Assembly (NCBI GenBank): GCA_964519615.1
Contig: CAZFIM010000019.1
Location: forward strand, 1-40,956
Length of the DNA: 40,956 nt
Direction: 5' to 3'
DNA from: CAZFIM01 sp964519615
Lineage (GTDB): Bacteria > Chloroflexota > Dehalococcoidia > GIF9 > UBA5629
Below the pieces are notes generated by a model. The model did not search any database, was not told the DNA's origin, and saw only the letters and a list, made by a program, of their open reading frames with translations. Below are positions 15,561-24,065 of this stretch, one piece after another; position 1 is the stretch's first letter, and every line of letters starts with the position of its first letter. The position numbers were made by a program, and so were the translations under genes.

Positions 15561-18500
15561 TTTATCCTACCTGTTCCTCTCATTAATGAGATTATTAACA
15601 TCGTTGCTGCGATGATAAAAGCGATACACATGGCGATGATTACCCACGCGAAGAGCGGCGTGGTTCTATTAGATACGGAAGATGATGTAGATGAGCTTGA
15701 TTGAACTTGATCAGGGGCAATATTAAATGTAAAAACTGTGCTCCACTCACTCGGCGCGGGCTCCAGCGCCGATACTCTCCAAAAGTAACTGGTATTACAG
15801 TTTAGCTGCCCGTCATACTGATATGCCGTTGTTGTAACGTCGGTAGATACCAGAGGGCTGTTCATATCGGCATTGTCGGCGAGCTCGAACCTGTATAAAG
15901 TTGTTTCCTTAAATGGCGACCATGAGAAACACACCGGTGCGCTACAACTGCATCCGCACGCGTTTTCAGGCGCAAGGAGCTGAGGGCCGTAATAAGGCGT
16001 GGTAACGAGAAACCCGGCTTTAATGGTAAATGCATGCGTATCGGACCACGGGCTCCTGATAATATCGCCGGTTACGGCAGCCCGTGCGCGGACGCGCCAG
16101 TAGTAGGTATGCCCGCATTCCAGCGTCGGTGAGGCGATCCCTGCCAGAGCAGGAGAAGTGGTTCCTTCAAAATAGACCAGAGATGGAGACTCTATATCGG
16201 CGGGCAACAGGAAGGGCATAGCATCGCCGGAATCGAAAACGATCTCACTGAAAACGGTATCTTTCGAGATCTGGAGCTGATAGCGGTTATCCGCGCAGAT
16301 ATCATCCCATGCAAAGTTTACCTCCTGGGCACGACCGGTTGCCGGATCGCAGCCTATAACAGCCTCGTCCGCCAGTATCTGATGAGGATTTTGCCAGGCA
16401 AGACAATCAAAATAGACCATGATTTCATCACTCACCGTATCGATCGCCCATAAAATAACGCATGTCTCTGTTTCCGTATAACGGAGTGCTGTAGGGCTGA
16501 TATTGAAAAGAGCGTTCTCTGCACCAACCTGTAAAGAGTCCCATTCCAATTCGGTAAAAGTAAGAGACGGCTCAAGCGAACGTTCCGCTCCGCTTAAGGA
16601 GCTCGTGCCGTTATACCAGAGGGCATAGAGTATACCTTCCGGTATGACGAAGCCGCTTATTTGTTCACCATTGGCCGCTGCTCTTACCTTTTCCCAGTCA
16701 CTACTCTGTCCTATCACCCAACGATAGATGGTATTTGTAGTTCCTGCGTAGATAAGGTTGTTGTCCTTATAGGCGTTGTCTGCGATAACCTGCACAGTGC
16801 TGTCATACCCGGCAATCTTGGGTATACGTGTAAAGCTTTCTGCACCATCCGTTGTATACGATACGTCGCCGTGATTGCCGGCTGCCAGCAGAGTATCGCT
16901 GTCAACAAATAATATCATCGCAATCTCCGCAAGCTCACTGAAAATTCCTTTTTGCCAGTAATTTCCGTTGGTAGTGCTCTTGCATATTTTGCCATCCGTT
17001 AGAGCCAGATATACGGTTTCATCACCGGCCGGAGCCATATCGATAACGCCGATTGGAGCAGTATCCTGAACCCATCTGTTTCCCCTGTCTGTGGAGAACC
17101 AGAATTGGCTGTTATCAACAGTCGAATTCACCTCGCAAACGTAGACTGTGTAATCCTCGCGGTAGTCAGGGCTGAGCCTGATAATGATTTGACTTGACGG
17201 AACAGTAATGGCAAGAATTCTACCCCAGGTCCTGCCCAGCGGTGTGCCGGCGCTGCGCCAGACTGATTGAACATTGGTTGTGCTTTTGGAGACTAAAAAA
17301 ATGCTCTGCGGGCTGGAAGCTACAGCTATATCCTGAAGTAATAGATCGGTATCGATCAGGCTGATTTGAAACCAGTTTCCGCCGTTATCGTCGCTGACGG
17401 AGAAGCCGCTCTCATCAGGACTTGCTGGTGCAGTGGGATGTTGTCCTGTGCTGCAATAGGCGGCACTGCCGCTGCAGGCAACCAGCGCATTCCCTGCACC
17501 GTATGGATAGCTGGTGTTATTGAATTGGGGTGGAGAAGCGCCCGGATCATTACATAACTGCACGGGAACACTTAGTAGATGATCGGGCTCCGTTGATGGG
17601 AATATTTCTCCTGCCAGCAGCTTGCCGCCGCAGAGGGCGATACTGCAGTAGCGCTTTGTACCGGTGGCGGTAGGTCTGAATGCTGTTGCATAAGGCAGGG
17701 TGGAATCAGTGATCTTATAGGCATTGCTGGTATCGTTGGCAGGAGGTACTGCGGCTGGCGGATTCACGGTATAAAATGCATAAAATTCGCGCGAGGAACC
17801 TGAAGATCCAGAAGCTGAGAATGAAGAAGGGAGTTCTATTCCCCCTGCAATAGAAGGTAGACCGATGTCATCTCCAAGTGATTGGGTAAGGGTCGTATAA
17901 TACGATGAGTCAAAAATCTCTATAGGATAACCGAACCTGTTATTCCATACCGCTTCATGTGTGGACAGGTCTACCTCTGCCATGCAGGCATAGGTGCGGT
18001 TTTGATATCCTGCTGCGACATCTACGTTGGTTGAGGCTACGGTGAGTATTGTCTGATCGTCATCATAGTGTGGGGAAAAAGCAACGGCCGATACTTCTCC
18101 TCCGACATGTGCGGGGTCAACGGTTATGTACAGATTACGCCATACCGGAAAGTCGCTTCCCAGATGGAGCAAATGCACCTGCCCGGTTGTAGCGGCATCG
18201 CCGAAGACCGCCGTTCCTACCAGTATATCCCTTTGTTCATTTTCCTCTCCAAAGGTTTTCGAAATTGCGATGGACTGAATAGTGCCCGTGATGCCGCTCA
18301 AGTATACGTTGCCCCAGGTGATACCGCCGTCAACCGATAGATAGAGCCCGCTGTTAGTGGCCGCAGCTACGATGCTGGACTGGTCTGGCGCCACCGCAAG
18401 TTTAATGTCCGGTGTTAGTGCGGCGCCCACCTCGGCGGCCAGATAGCTGGTGATATCTTCCCAGAAATAACCGTGGTTCAGGGAACGGAAAAGTCGCGTC

Positions 18501-18745
18501 GTTGGGGTATTTATTACGCCCGCATAGGCTACCGATGACCCAATAGCAATTTCAGCCACATCCGAGGGGCTGAACACGGTAAAGCCCGTGGTCCCGGGCT
18601 TATCGATCTGTGTCCACTGTAATTCACGTGCCGGCTCCTGCGTATCTGCTGATACAGAGGATATAGTCGGGAGAATACCGGAGAGAGCAGCAACGGCGGC
18701 AATGGTTATCAGCAATGTACGCGGTAGTGAAAAACCTCTTCTCAT
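15557..18745 (-). CDS. Large exported Asp-box (BNR/sortilin-like) protein with C-terminal anchor
   Basis: A 1062-residue exported protein. An N-terminal signal (RRGFSLPRTLLITIAAVAAL...SVSA) is followed by a long beta-propeller-like region. Asp-box-like motifs occur at about residues 92 (SLNHGYFW), 140 (SVDGGITW), 452 (DDNGGNW), 550 (STDRGNRW), 590 (STTNGNYW) and 630 (TTDGAESF), as in sortilin/VPS10 and BNR proteins. Two fibronectin-like modules follow (about 800-920, and 930-1010 with CNTSYFWRVSALEPAPSEW). A Ser/Thr-rich spacer then leads to a single transmembrane helix at about 1030-1055 and a basic tail. It is the first gene of a four-gene operon with an ABC system. A surface protein worked on by that ABC system is an inference. 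No SD is visible before the ATG. Confidence 0.8.
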   Translation of the reverse strand: MRRGFSLPRTLLITIAAVAALSGILPTISSVSADTQEPARELQWTQIDKPGTTGFTVFSPSDVAEIAIGSSVAYAGVINTPTTRLFRSLNHGYFWEDITSYLAAEVGAALTPDIKLAVAPDQSSIVAAATNSGLYLSVDGGITWGNVYLSGITGTIQSIAISKTFGEENEQRDILVGTAVFGDAATTGQVHLLHLGSDFPVWRNLYITVDPAHVGGEVSAVAFSPHYDDDQTILTVASTNVDVAAGYQNRTYACMAEVDLSTHEAVWNNRFGYPIEIFDSSYYTTLTQSLGDDIGLPSIAGGIELPSSFSASGSSGSSREFYAFYTVNPPAAVPPANDTSNAYKITDSTLPYATAFRPTATGTKRYCSIALCGGKLLAGEIFPSTEPDHLLSVPVQLCNDPGASPPQFNNTSYPYGAGNALVACSGSAAYCSTGQHPTAPASPDESGFSVSDDNGGNWFQISLIDTDLLLQDIAVASSPQSIFLVSKSTTNVQSVWRSAGTPLGRTWGRILAITVPSSQIIIRLSPDYREDYTVYVCEVNSTVDNSQFWFSTDRGNRWVQDTAPIGVIDMAPAGDETVYLALTDGKICKSTTNGNYWQKGIFSELAEIAMILFVDSDTLLAAGNHGDVSYTTDGAESFTRIPKIAGYDSTVQVIADNAYKDNNLIYAGTTNTIYRWVIGQSSDWEKVRAAANGEQISGFVIPEGILYALWYNGTSSLSGAERSLEPSLTFTELEWDSLQVGAENALFNISPTALRYTETETCVILWAIDTVSDEIMVYFDCLAWQNPHQILADEAVIGCDPATGRAQEVNFAWDDICADNRYQLQISKDTVFSEIVFDSGDAMPFLLPADIESPSLVYFEGTTSPALAGIASPTLECGHTYYWRVRARAAVTGDIIRSPWSDTHAFTIKAGFLVTTPYYGPQLLAPENACGCSCSAPVCFSWSPFKETTLYRFELADNADMNSPLVSTDVTTTAYQYDGQLNCNTSYFWRVSALEPAPSEWSTVFTFNIAPDQVQSSSSTSSSVSNRTTPLFAWVIIAMCIAFIIAATMLIISLMRGTGRIK

Positions 18746-19176
18746 AACTATTGTTTCATACTATACCGGCTGGTTTTGGGCGCAATCGTCCGGATATCAG
18801 CCGCATGTAAACGAACCGGGTACAGACCCGGGCTGATTTATGTTTTACCTTCTGCAGTACCACCGCTTTTCTGGATATCCATAATTGCGGTGGTACATAT
18901 CATTGAAGGTATTACGGAGATTGTGTTCACTTAGCTCCATTATTCCTTTATGTCCCGTGCTTTATTATCTCACGGTCCCGAATATGTTTAAGGAGGGAGC
19001 GCCGGTAAATATTTTTTACACCTTGATTGTTCCTTTTGTGTACTTTATCGTATTTATTTTCATGCTCATTCTATCGTACAAATGTGTGATTATTGTGGAG
19101 AAAGTATGCTTTAATTATGTGCTTTCCCGTTCTCTTAAACATGGGTATTATCTTTTTTTGATTTCACGGCGGACAA
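18746..19176. other. Structured leader of the ABC/Asp-box operon
   Basis: This 431-bp gap contains several inverted repeats in its part nearest the operon (minus strand). ATCAGCC/GGCTGAT (18796-18802, 18831-18837) encloses the alternative stem CCGGGT/ACCCGG (18816-18821, 18826-18831). GTACCACCGC/GCGGTGGTAC (18857-18866, 18887-18896) encloses the 10-bp palindrome TGGATATCCA. The distal half is AT-rich and probably holds the promoter. An open frame on the plus strand here is judged spurious. Confidence 0.55.
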
Positions 19177-19725
19177 TCAATTTTCCTCTTGCGGAGGTTC
19201 ACCCGGCGGTCCGCCGCCCGGTCCGTTCATCGGCCCCTGGTACATTCCGGACTCGATCATCTCCTGCATGCGCTCAAGCATTTCATCCGCCTGTTCCTGT
19301 GTAATTTCCCCATCGCTTACCTGCTGCTGGACCTTTTCTGTCATGGCTGCAAGAAGAGCATTCTCGAACTCCTCTTCGCTCAATCCCTGCTCTGAGACGA
19401 TATCTGCAAGCGATGTGCCTTCCTGCATTTTCTCCATAAATTTATCCTGCGTGAGTCCCAGAATATTGCAGGCAATTTCCATAATATTGAATTCGCCTTG
19501 TCTGAGAGCCTGACCGTCAGGAGGAGACTGGCCATCCATACCCTGGCCTCCCGGGCCTCCCGGTCTACCCTGCCCGGGTGTATTTGCCTCACTCTGCTTC
19601 ATGGCAGTATCATCTGGGGCAGATGTTTGGCTCGGGCTTGTTGTACTACATCCTGCTATACAGAGCAACGCTGCAGCGGTGAGCACGATCACTACCAATA
19701 CTCTTACAAACCGTGGTATTTTCAT
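19177..19725 (-). CDS. Secreted lipoprotein with one LGLT helical repeat
   Basis: A 182-residue lipoprotein: signal VRVLVVIVLTAAALLCIAGC with the lipobox Cys at residue 26. Then comes a Gly/Pro/Gln-rich linker (GQGRPGGPGGQGMDGQSPP) and one helical module at about residues 80-160 (ILGLTQDKFMEKMQEGTSLADIV... GLSEEEFENALLAAM...DGEITQEQADEMLERMQEM). The end is Gly/Pro-rich (GPGGGPPGEPPQ). The module is a diverged version of the unit duplicated in the next gene upstream. Function is unknown; similar modules occur in many secreted proteins of Firmicutes and Chloroflexota. The two genes are 74 bp apart and probably co-transcribed. Confidence 0.82.
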   Translation of the reverse strand: MKIPRFVRVLVVIVLTAAALLCIAGCSTTSPSQTSAPDDTAMKQSEANTPGQGRPGGPGGQGMDGQSPPDGQALRQGEFNIMEIACNILGLTQDKFMEKMQEGTSLADIVSEQGLSEEEFENALLAAMTEKVQQQVSDGEITQEQADEMLERMQEMIESGMYQGPMNGPGGGPPGEPPQEEN

Positions 19726-19757
19726 GTTTATAGTTTCCTTTCGCTGGTGATCTTTTC

Positions 19758-19785
19758 GGGAGGGGTGAAATAGATCGCCCCTCCC
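19758..19785 (-). other. Intercistronic hairpin between the two repeat-protein genes
   Basis: GGGAGGGG (19758-19765) and CCCCTCCC (19778-19785) pair perfectly over 8 bp around a 12-nt loop. No U tract follows on the minus strand. It may stabilise or partially terminate the transcript, setting different levels for the two proteins. Confidence 0.5.
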
Positions 19786-19799
19786 CGATTACCTGCGGA

Positions 19800-20564
19800 T
19801 TAATATGTTTGTGATGTCGATGTGAACGGTTGATTATTGTTGGGAGCATGATCTTTCATGCCCTTGCTGTGCGGAGGCCCGAAGAACAATTTCCCGTCCT
19901 GCAGTCTTTCCAGCATTTTATCGGCCTGCTCCTGAGTGAGAGAGCCGTCAGCTACTTTCTCTGCGAGCTTTGCTGCCATAGCTGTATAGAGTGCTTCCTG
20001 CAGTTGTTCCTCGCTGATGCCCTGTGCGGCAGCGATCTCGGTTATAGTCTTGCCTTCTTTGAGTTGAGCTTTAATTTCGTCGGAAGTAAGCCCGATAATT
20101 TCACTGAGGGTATCAAATGAGGTGCCCGCGCCACCGCGGTGACCTCCCTCACCGCCGCCTGCGGGCGGGCAGGCAAAGAGTTTCCCGTCCTGCAGTCTTT
20201 CCAGCATTTTATCGGCCTGCTCCTGAGTGAGAGAGCCGTCAGCTACTTTCTCTGCGAGCTTTGCTGCCATAGCTGTATAGAGTGCTTCCTGCAGTTGTTC
20301 CTCGCTGATGCCCTGTGCGGCAGCGATCTCGGTTATAGTCTTGCCTTCTTTGAGTTGAGCTTTAATTTCGTCGGAAGTAAGCCCGAGTATTTGCCCGAGA
20401 ATGTCAAATGATGGGCCCGGACCTTTGTGCGGGTGTTCTACGCGTGGTTGATTTTGCGAATCATCTGCTTTGACGATACCGCTTAAGGCAACGCCGCTGA
20501 TTGCCAGTGCCAGGATAAAAACGGCACTTAGAGCAACCGTGAGTATTCTCATTCTTTTGGTCAT
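19800..20564 (-). CDS. Secreted protein with two near-identical helical repeats
   Basis: A 254-residue exported protein with a signal (ILTVALSAVFILALAISGVALSG). Two helical units follow at about residues 50-135 and 147-232. Each reads ILGLTSDEIKAQLKEGKTIT, AAAQGISEEQLQEAL, AAKLAEKVADGSLTQEQADK. The units are joined by a Gly/His linker (CPPAGGGEGGHRGGAGTS). The repeat period is 97 codons and a 206-bp core is identical at DNA level, so the duplication is recent or has been homogenised. Function unknown; the helical content and secretion suggest a scaffold or binding role. It is divergent from the iron-exporter gene with 225 bp between. Confidence 0.85.
   Translation of the reverse strand: MTKRMRILTVALSAVFILALAISGVALSGIVKADDSQNQPRVEHPHKGPGPSFDILGQILGLTSDEIKAQLKEGKTITEIAAAQGISEEQLQEALYTAMAAKLAEKVADGSLTQEQADKMLERLQDGKLFACPPAGGGEGGHRGGAGTSFDTLSEIIGLTSDEIKAQLKEGKTITEIAAAQGISEEQLQEALYTAMAAKLAEKVADGSLTQEQADKMLERLQDGKLFFGPPHSKGMKDHAPNNNQPFTSTSQTY
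19890..20095. repeat. Direct repeat copy 1 (206 bp)
   Basis: These bases are identical, position by position, to 20181-20386 (offset 291 bp, 97 codons). The flanks diverge abruptly at both ends. It lies wholly inside the coding sequence and encodes most of the second helical unit. Confidence 0.97.
20181..20386. repeat. Direct repeat copy 2 (206 bp)
   Basis: Partner of the copy at 19890-20095, with no mismatch over 206 bp. It encodes the first helical unit of the same protein. The spacing is a whole number of codons, so recombination between the copies would delete or add a unit in frame. Confidence 0.97.
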
Positions 20565-20789
20565 AGATCATCTCCTTATGCAGTTATTTTGTTCAGACTT
20601 ATTCAGTCTGCTCAGAATACATCTTAAACTGCTATTATGGAGGGATTGTGTAGAAGCATAGGATAAATTGTGAAATTGAATTTTAATGCAGGCTGTGGTT
20701 TGCTGGCATATCAAGTCATGGTGATGTACCATGTTATTGTAGATTTGACGTTCCATATATCATTGTTGAAATAAGGGGTTCACAATTCT

Positions 20790-21671
20790 ATGAAGGAAAA
20801 GGTGATTAACGCCCAGACACTGCAGGCTTTGCAGCGTGCGCAGAGAAACGAGATTACCGAATATTTTATCTATGACCGGCTTGGGCGGTTTACAAAGGAC
20901 AGCGGCAACAGGACAGTCTTGCGGCGGATTGCCAGGGAAGAGATGGCTCATTACTTTTTTTGGAAGAGTTATACCCATAAGAGTATGAGACCGGATACTA
21001 TTAAAATAGTCAGATTTGTACTTATTGCCAGGCTGCTGGGAATTACTTTTGCCATAAAGCTCATGGAAAAAGGTGAGGAGCAGGCACAGGTGGACTACGG
21101 CAAACTGGCGGAAAGTATCCCCCATGCAAAGGAAATAGCCCTCGCGGAAGATGAGCATGAGCTTGAACTGATCAATATGATCGATGAGGAGCGGCTAGCC
21201 TATGTGGGCTCTATTGTTTTGGGGCTCAATGATGCGCTGGTAGAATTGACCGGCGCACTGGCAGGTTTTACGCTTGCACTGCAAAATACGCAACTTATCG
21301 CTGTTATCGGTTTGATCACCGGTATTGCCGCTTCACTCTCTATGGCGGCATCCGAATACCTTTCGACCAGATCGGAAGGAGGCAAAAAGGAGCCGTTTAA
21401 GGCATCAATCTATACCGGAGCAGCCTATATAGTTACGGTAATTCTCCTCATTATGCCGTATTTCTTGCTGTCCGATTATCTACTCTGTCTGGGTATTACT
21501 GTCTCGGTAGCAGTGCTGATAATACTATGTTTCACCTACTATATTTCGGTAGCAAAAGACCTTCATTTTAAAAGGAGATTTGCCGAGATGGCGGTTATCA
21601 GTCTCGGTATTGCGGCAATTTCCTTTGGCATTGGTTATTTGATACGGACCTTTATCGGGGTTGAGATATAG
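20790..21671 (+). CDS. Ferritin-like/VIT1 fusion, iron exporter of the MbfA type
   Basis: A 293-residue membrane protein. The N-terminal about 130 residues form a ferritin-like (erythrin) domain with diiron-type ligands in EITEYFIY (about residues 21-28), ExxH in REEMAHYFFW (about 49-58), EKGEEQ and ExxH in AEDEHELEL (about 117-125). The rest is a VIT1/CCC1 domain with about five helices, opening YVGSIVLGLNDALVELTGALAGFTLAL and containing MAASEYLSTRSEGG, the family core. Bacterial MbfA proteins of this build export iron. It is monocistronic and divergent from the repeat-protein genes. Mn or Fe is the likely cargo. Confidence 0.9.
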   Translation: MKEKVINAQTLQALQRAQRNEITEYFIYDRLGRFTKDSGNRTVLRRIAREEMAHYFFWKSYTHKSMRPDTIKIVRFVLIARLLGITFAIKLMEKGEEQAQVDYGKLAESIPHAKEIALAEDEHELELINMIDEERLAYVGSIVLGLNDALVELTGALAGFTLALQNTQLIAVIGLITGIAASLSMAASEYLSTRSEGGKKEPFKASIYTGAAYIVTVILLIMPYFLLSDYLLCLGITVSVAVLIILCFTYYISVAKDLHFKRRFAEMAVISLGIAAISFGIGYLIRTFIGVEI

Positions 21672-21781
21672 ATCGGGGACTGGTATGCCGCTTTATTATA
21701 GATAGCATGTTGTTGCATACTGCATGTGCCTTTATTAATGCGGCTGTGCATGTGAAATAGGGAATAACGGGGGTATGAATA

Positions 21782-23152
21782 ATGAAAACGTACGATATTA
21801 TCGTTATCGGTTCGGGAAGCGGTATGGCAGTCGTCGATGAAGCGGTATCTGACGGGCTGAAGGTAGCGCTCGTAGACAAAGGACCGCTGGGTGGTACATG
21901 TCCTAATCTGGGCTGCATACCGTCCAAGGTACTTATTTACGCTGCCGATAGAGTGCTTGAGATAAAAAATGCGAAAAAACTGGGTATCGAAGCAGAGATT
22001 TCACATATCGATTTCGCTGCAATAATGAACCGCATGCGTACAGGGGTCAGGCAGACTCAACAAAATATGAGGCAGGGTATTCACGAATTAAAGATTGATT
22101 ATTATGAAGGCGAAGGCCGGTTTGAAAGCGAGCATACGCTTGAGGTCAACGGACAGAAATTGCGAGGTGAGAAAATAGTAATTGCCTGCGGCAGCAGGCC
22201 TTTTATTCCTCCCATCAAAGGTCTCGATACTATTGATTATTTGACCAATGAATCTGCACTGCAGCTCAAAGAGAAACCTGACAGCCTGATTATCATAGGC
22301 GGTGGCTATATCGCTGTTGAGTTCGGCCATTTCTTCTCGGCCATGGGGACAGAGGTGACGATTTTGGAGATGATGGACAGACTGGTCCTTGCCGAGGAGC
22401 CCGAGATAGCCGAGCTGTTGAAGGCAGAACTGGGAAAGCGCATGGGGGTATATACGGGAATGGGGGTAGAGGAAGTCCTGCCGTCAGCCGACGGATGCAA
22501 AGTAATATGCAAGGAGCAAGCTACAGGGAAACGTCAAGAGTTTGGCGCTGCCCGTGTAATGGTAGCGGTAGGAAGGCGTTCCAATGCTGATACGTTGGCA
22601 CTTGATAAGACAGGGGTAGAGCAAAATGAAAAAGGCTTTATTAAGGTAGACAGGTATCTCCAGACAAGTAAAGAAGGAATATATGCTATAGGAGACGCCA
22701 ACGGGCAGCAGATGTTCACTCATATAGCTAATAAAGAAGCTGCTATAGCGGCTGAGAATATTTTACATAATACGGAAATGGAGATCGGTTATACAGCGGC
22801 GCCCCATGCCGTGTACTCATATCCTCAAATTGCTTCAGTGGGTATGAGGGAAGAGGATGCCAGAAAACAGTATCAGGAACAGGTGACAATAGGGAAAGGC
22901 ATGTACGCCGATACCGCCAAGGGTGAGGCAATGATGGAGGATAAGGGTTTTGCCAAGGTCATTATCCATAAAGAGAGCGGCAAGATACTTGGTTTCCATA
23001 TTATCGGTCCGGCAGCTCCCATCCTGATACAGGAAGTCGTCAATGCTATGGAGAGCGAAGGGCATTTGGATGAGCTTTTTCATGCAGTACATATTCATCC
23101 TGCGCTTTCGGAATTGATACAGCTAACACTATCAAATATCGAGTACTCATAA
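21782..23152 (+). CDS. Dihydrolipoyl dehydrogenase-type flavoprotein disulfide reductase
   Basis: A 456-residue FAD enzyme of the pyridine nucleotide-disulfide reductase class. It has the FAD motif GSGSGM (about residues 10-15), the redox disulfide in GGTCPNLGCIPSK (about 37-49), the NAD motif GGGYIAVEFGHFFSAMG (about 172-188), YAIGDANG for FAD (about 307-314), and the C-terminal His-Glu pair in HIHPALSEL near the end. Lpd regenerates lipoamide in 2-oxoacid dehydrogenase or glycine-cleavage complexes, but no such gene is nearby, so it might be an Lpd homologue serving another disulfide. GGGGG lies 8-9 nt before the ATG. Confidence 0.88.
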   Translation: MKTYDIIVIGSGSGMAVVDEAVSDGLKVALVDKGPLGGTCPNLGCIPSKVLIYAADRVLEIKNAKKLGIEAEISHIDFAAIMNRMRTGVRQTQQNMRQGIHELKIDYYEGEGRFESEHTLEVNGQKLRGEKIVIACGSRPFIPPIKGLDTIDYLTNESALQLKEKPDSLIIIGGGYIAVEFGHFFSAMGTEVTILEMMDRLVLAEEPEIAELLKAELGKRMGVYTGMGVEEVLPSADGCKVICKEQATGKRQEFGAARVMVAVGRRSNADTLALDKTGVEQNEKGFIKVDRYLQTSKEGIYAIGDANGQQMFTHIANKEAAIAAENILHNTEMEIGYTAAPHAVYSYPQIASVGMREEDARKQYQEQVTIGKGMYADTAKGEAMMEDKGFAKVIIHKESGKILGFHIIGPAAPILIQEVVNAMESEGHLDELFHAVHIHPALSELIQLTLSNIEYS

Positions 23153-23203
23153 AATAGAGATATTGCCGCTGTTCTGGGCCGGCTGCGGATCGGTCTTTAT
23201 GTG

Positions 23204-23234
23204 AGTATAGCTAATCAGTGCTATACTGCCTTTT
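23204..23234 (+). terminator. Probable terminator after the Lpd-like gene
   Basis: AGTATAGC (23204-23211) and GCTATACT (23220-23227) form a perfect 8-bp stem with an 8-nt loop. GCC and then TTTT follow (23228-23234). The stem is AT-rich and the U tract short, so efficiency may be modest. Confidence 0.55.
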
Positions 23235-23436
23235 ATAACAAAGCAGCATGTTTTGCATAGCGTGCAGATATGTTATCACAGTAACAACGTTGATTTTAAC
23301 CGCTCTGTTTGGAGCAGATTGAAGTAACAGGCAGGCGGTATTTGCGTTTTCCATCTGTTTAATGGAAAAACAGATAGAGTATTCAGTGTATTGAGTGTAT
23401 AATAAGCAACAGTATTTCAAAGAAGAGGCATATTTT

Positions 23437-23973
23437 ATGGAAGTATCAGCCAATTTATTTGAAGGAGTAATGAACTGGTTGCGCAATAATTACCGCAATT
23501 ACCATTTCTTTACCGAACGCGATATAGTCTGGCTAGTTCAGACGAGTATGCTGAAAATAATTGAGACGAAAAAACTACGCTACCGTGTGCGCAATGACTA
23601 TTCCATCGTACATTTGGGATTGCGGCGCTCTTCTATAGACCTGGTAATACTTGATGATTCCGACAATATTGTTGTTGCCATCGAATTCAGCTATGAACCC
23701 TCTCATCGCCGTGATGATATTCTGTCGGAGAACTTACCGATGGTAAAGTACGATAAAAACGGTGTAGGCCGGGAAATTGAGTGTGTCAAGGAATATGTCC
23801 AGCGGGGAGCAGCTAAAATAGCCTATGCCGTGCTTATAGATGAAAACAGTCTCTTCCGCAAACGCAATCCATTCCCGGGCAGCGAATGGAGGGACTGGGA
23901 GCCCCTCAATAAAGACGCAAAACCTGTAGCCATTCTCTGGGCGAAAGTGGTTGCGGAAGAGAAACAAGCGTAG
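23437..23973 (+). CDS. Uncharacterised protein, possible PD-(D/E)XK nuclease fold
   Basis: A 178-residue soluble protein that I do not recognise. The region RRSSIDLVILDDSDNIVVAIEFSYEP (about residues 65-90) has an Asp ending one strand and a Glu in the next (D...VAIEFS), the spacing seen in PD-(D/E)XK nuclease cores, though the final Lys is Ser here. Two Arg/Asp-rich stretches and a Trp-rich end (GSEWRDWEPLN) follow. I start at ATG 23437 because AAGAGG sits upstream; the frame opens 14 codons earlier. No methyltransferase or toxin partner adjoins it. The fold assignment is tentative. Confidence 0.6.
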   Translation: MEVSANLFEGVMNWLRNNYRNYHFFTERDIVWLVQTSMLKIIETKKLRYRVRNDYSIVHLGLRRSSIDLVILDDSDNIVVAIEFSYEPSHRRDDILSENLPMVKYDKNGVGREIECVKEYVQRGAAKIAYAVLIDENSLFRKRNPFPGSEWRDWEPLNKDAKPVAILWAKVVAEEKQA

Positions 23974-24043
23974 GCATTATTGTACTTGTTTTCTTTTGCA
24001 GTACAATCGGTCTCTATTTGCTCTCACTATTTTAAATTATTGG

Positions 24044-24065
24044 TGCCGGAATTTACTACCCGGCA
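24044..24065. terminator. Hairpin at the convergent ends of two genes
   Basis: TGCCGG (24044-24049) pairs with CCGGCA (24060-24065), overlapping the stop codon of the DUF5667 gene. A second weak pair, ATTGTAC/GTACAAT (23979-23985, 24001-24007), lies nearer the plus-strand gene. Together they could serve as a bidirectional terminator; no strong U tract is present. Confidence 0.4.

Noticed and set aside
18885..19304. Plus-strand open frame of 139 codons with hydrophobic segments
   Set aside because: Its end overlaps the coding strand of the lipoprotein gene in antisense, the start has no ribosome site, and its hydrophobic part comes from an AT-rich leader.
19890..20386. CRISPR-like or mobile repeat
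   Set aside because: Only two copies, 206 bp each, in frame within a gene; no spacers or terminal inverted repeats, so it is a coding duplication.
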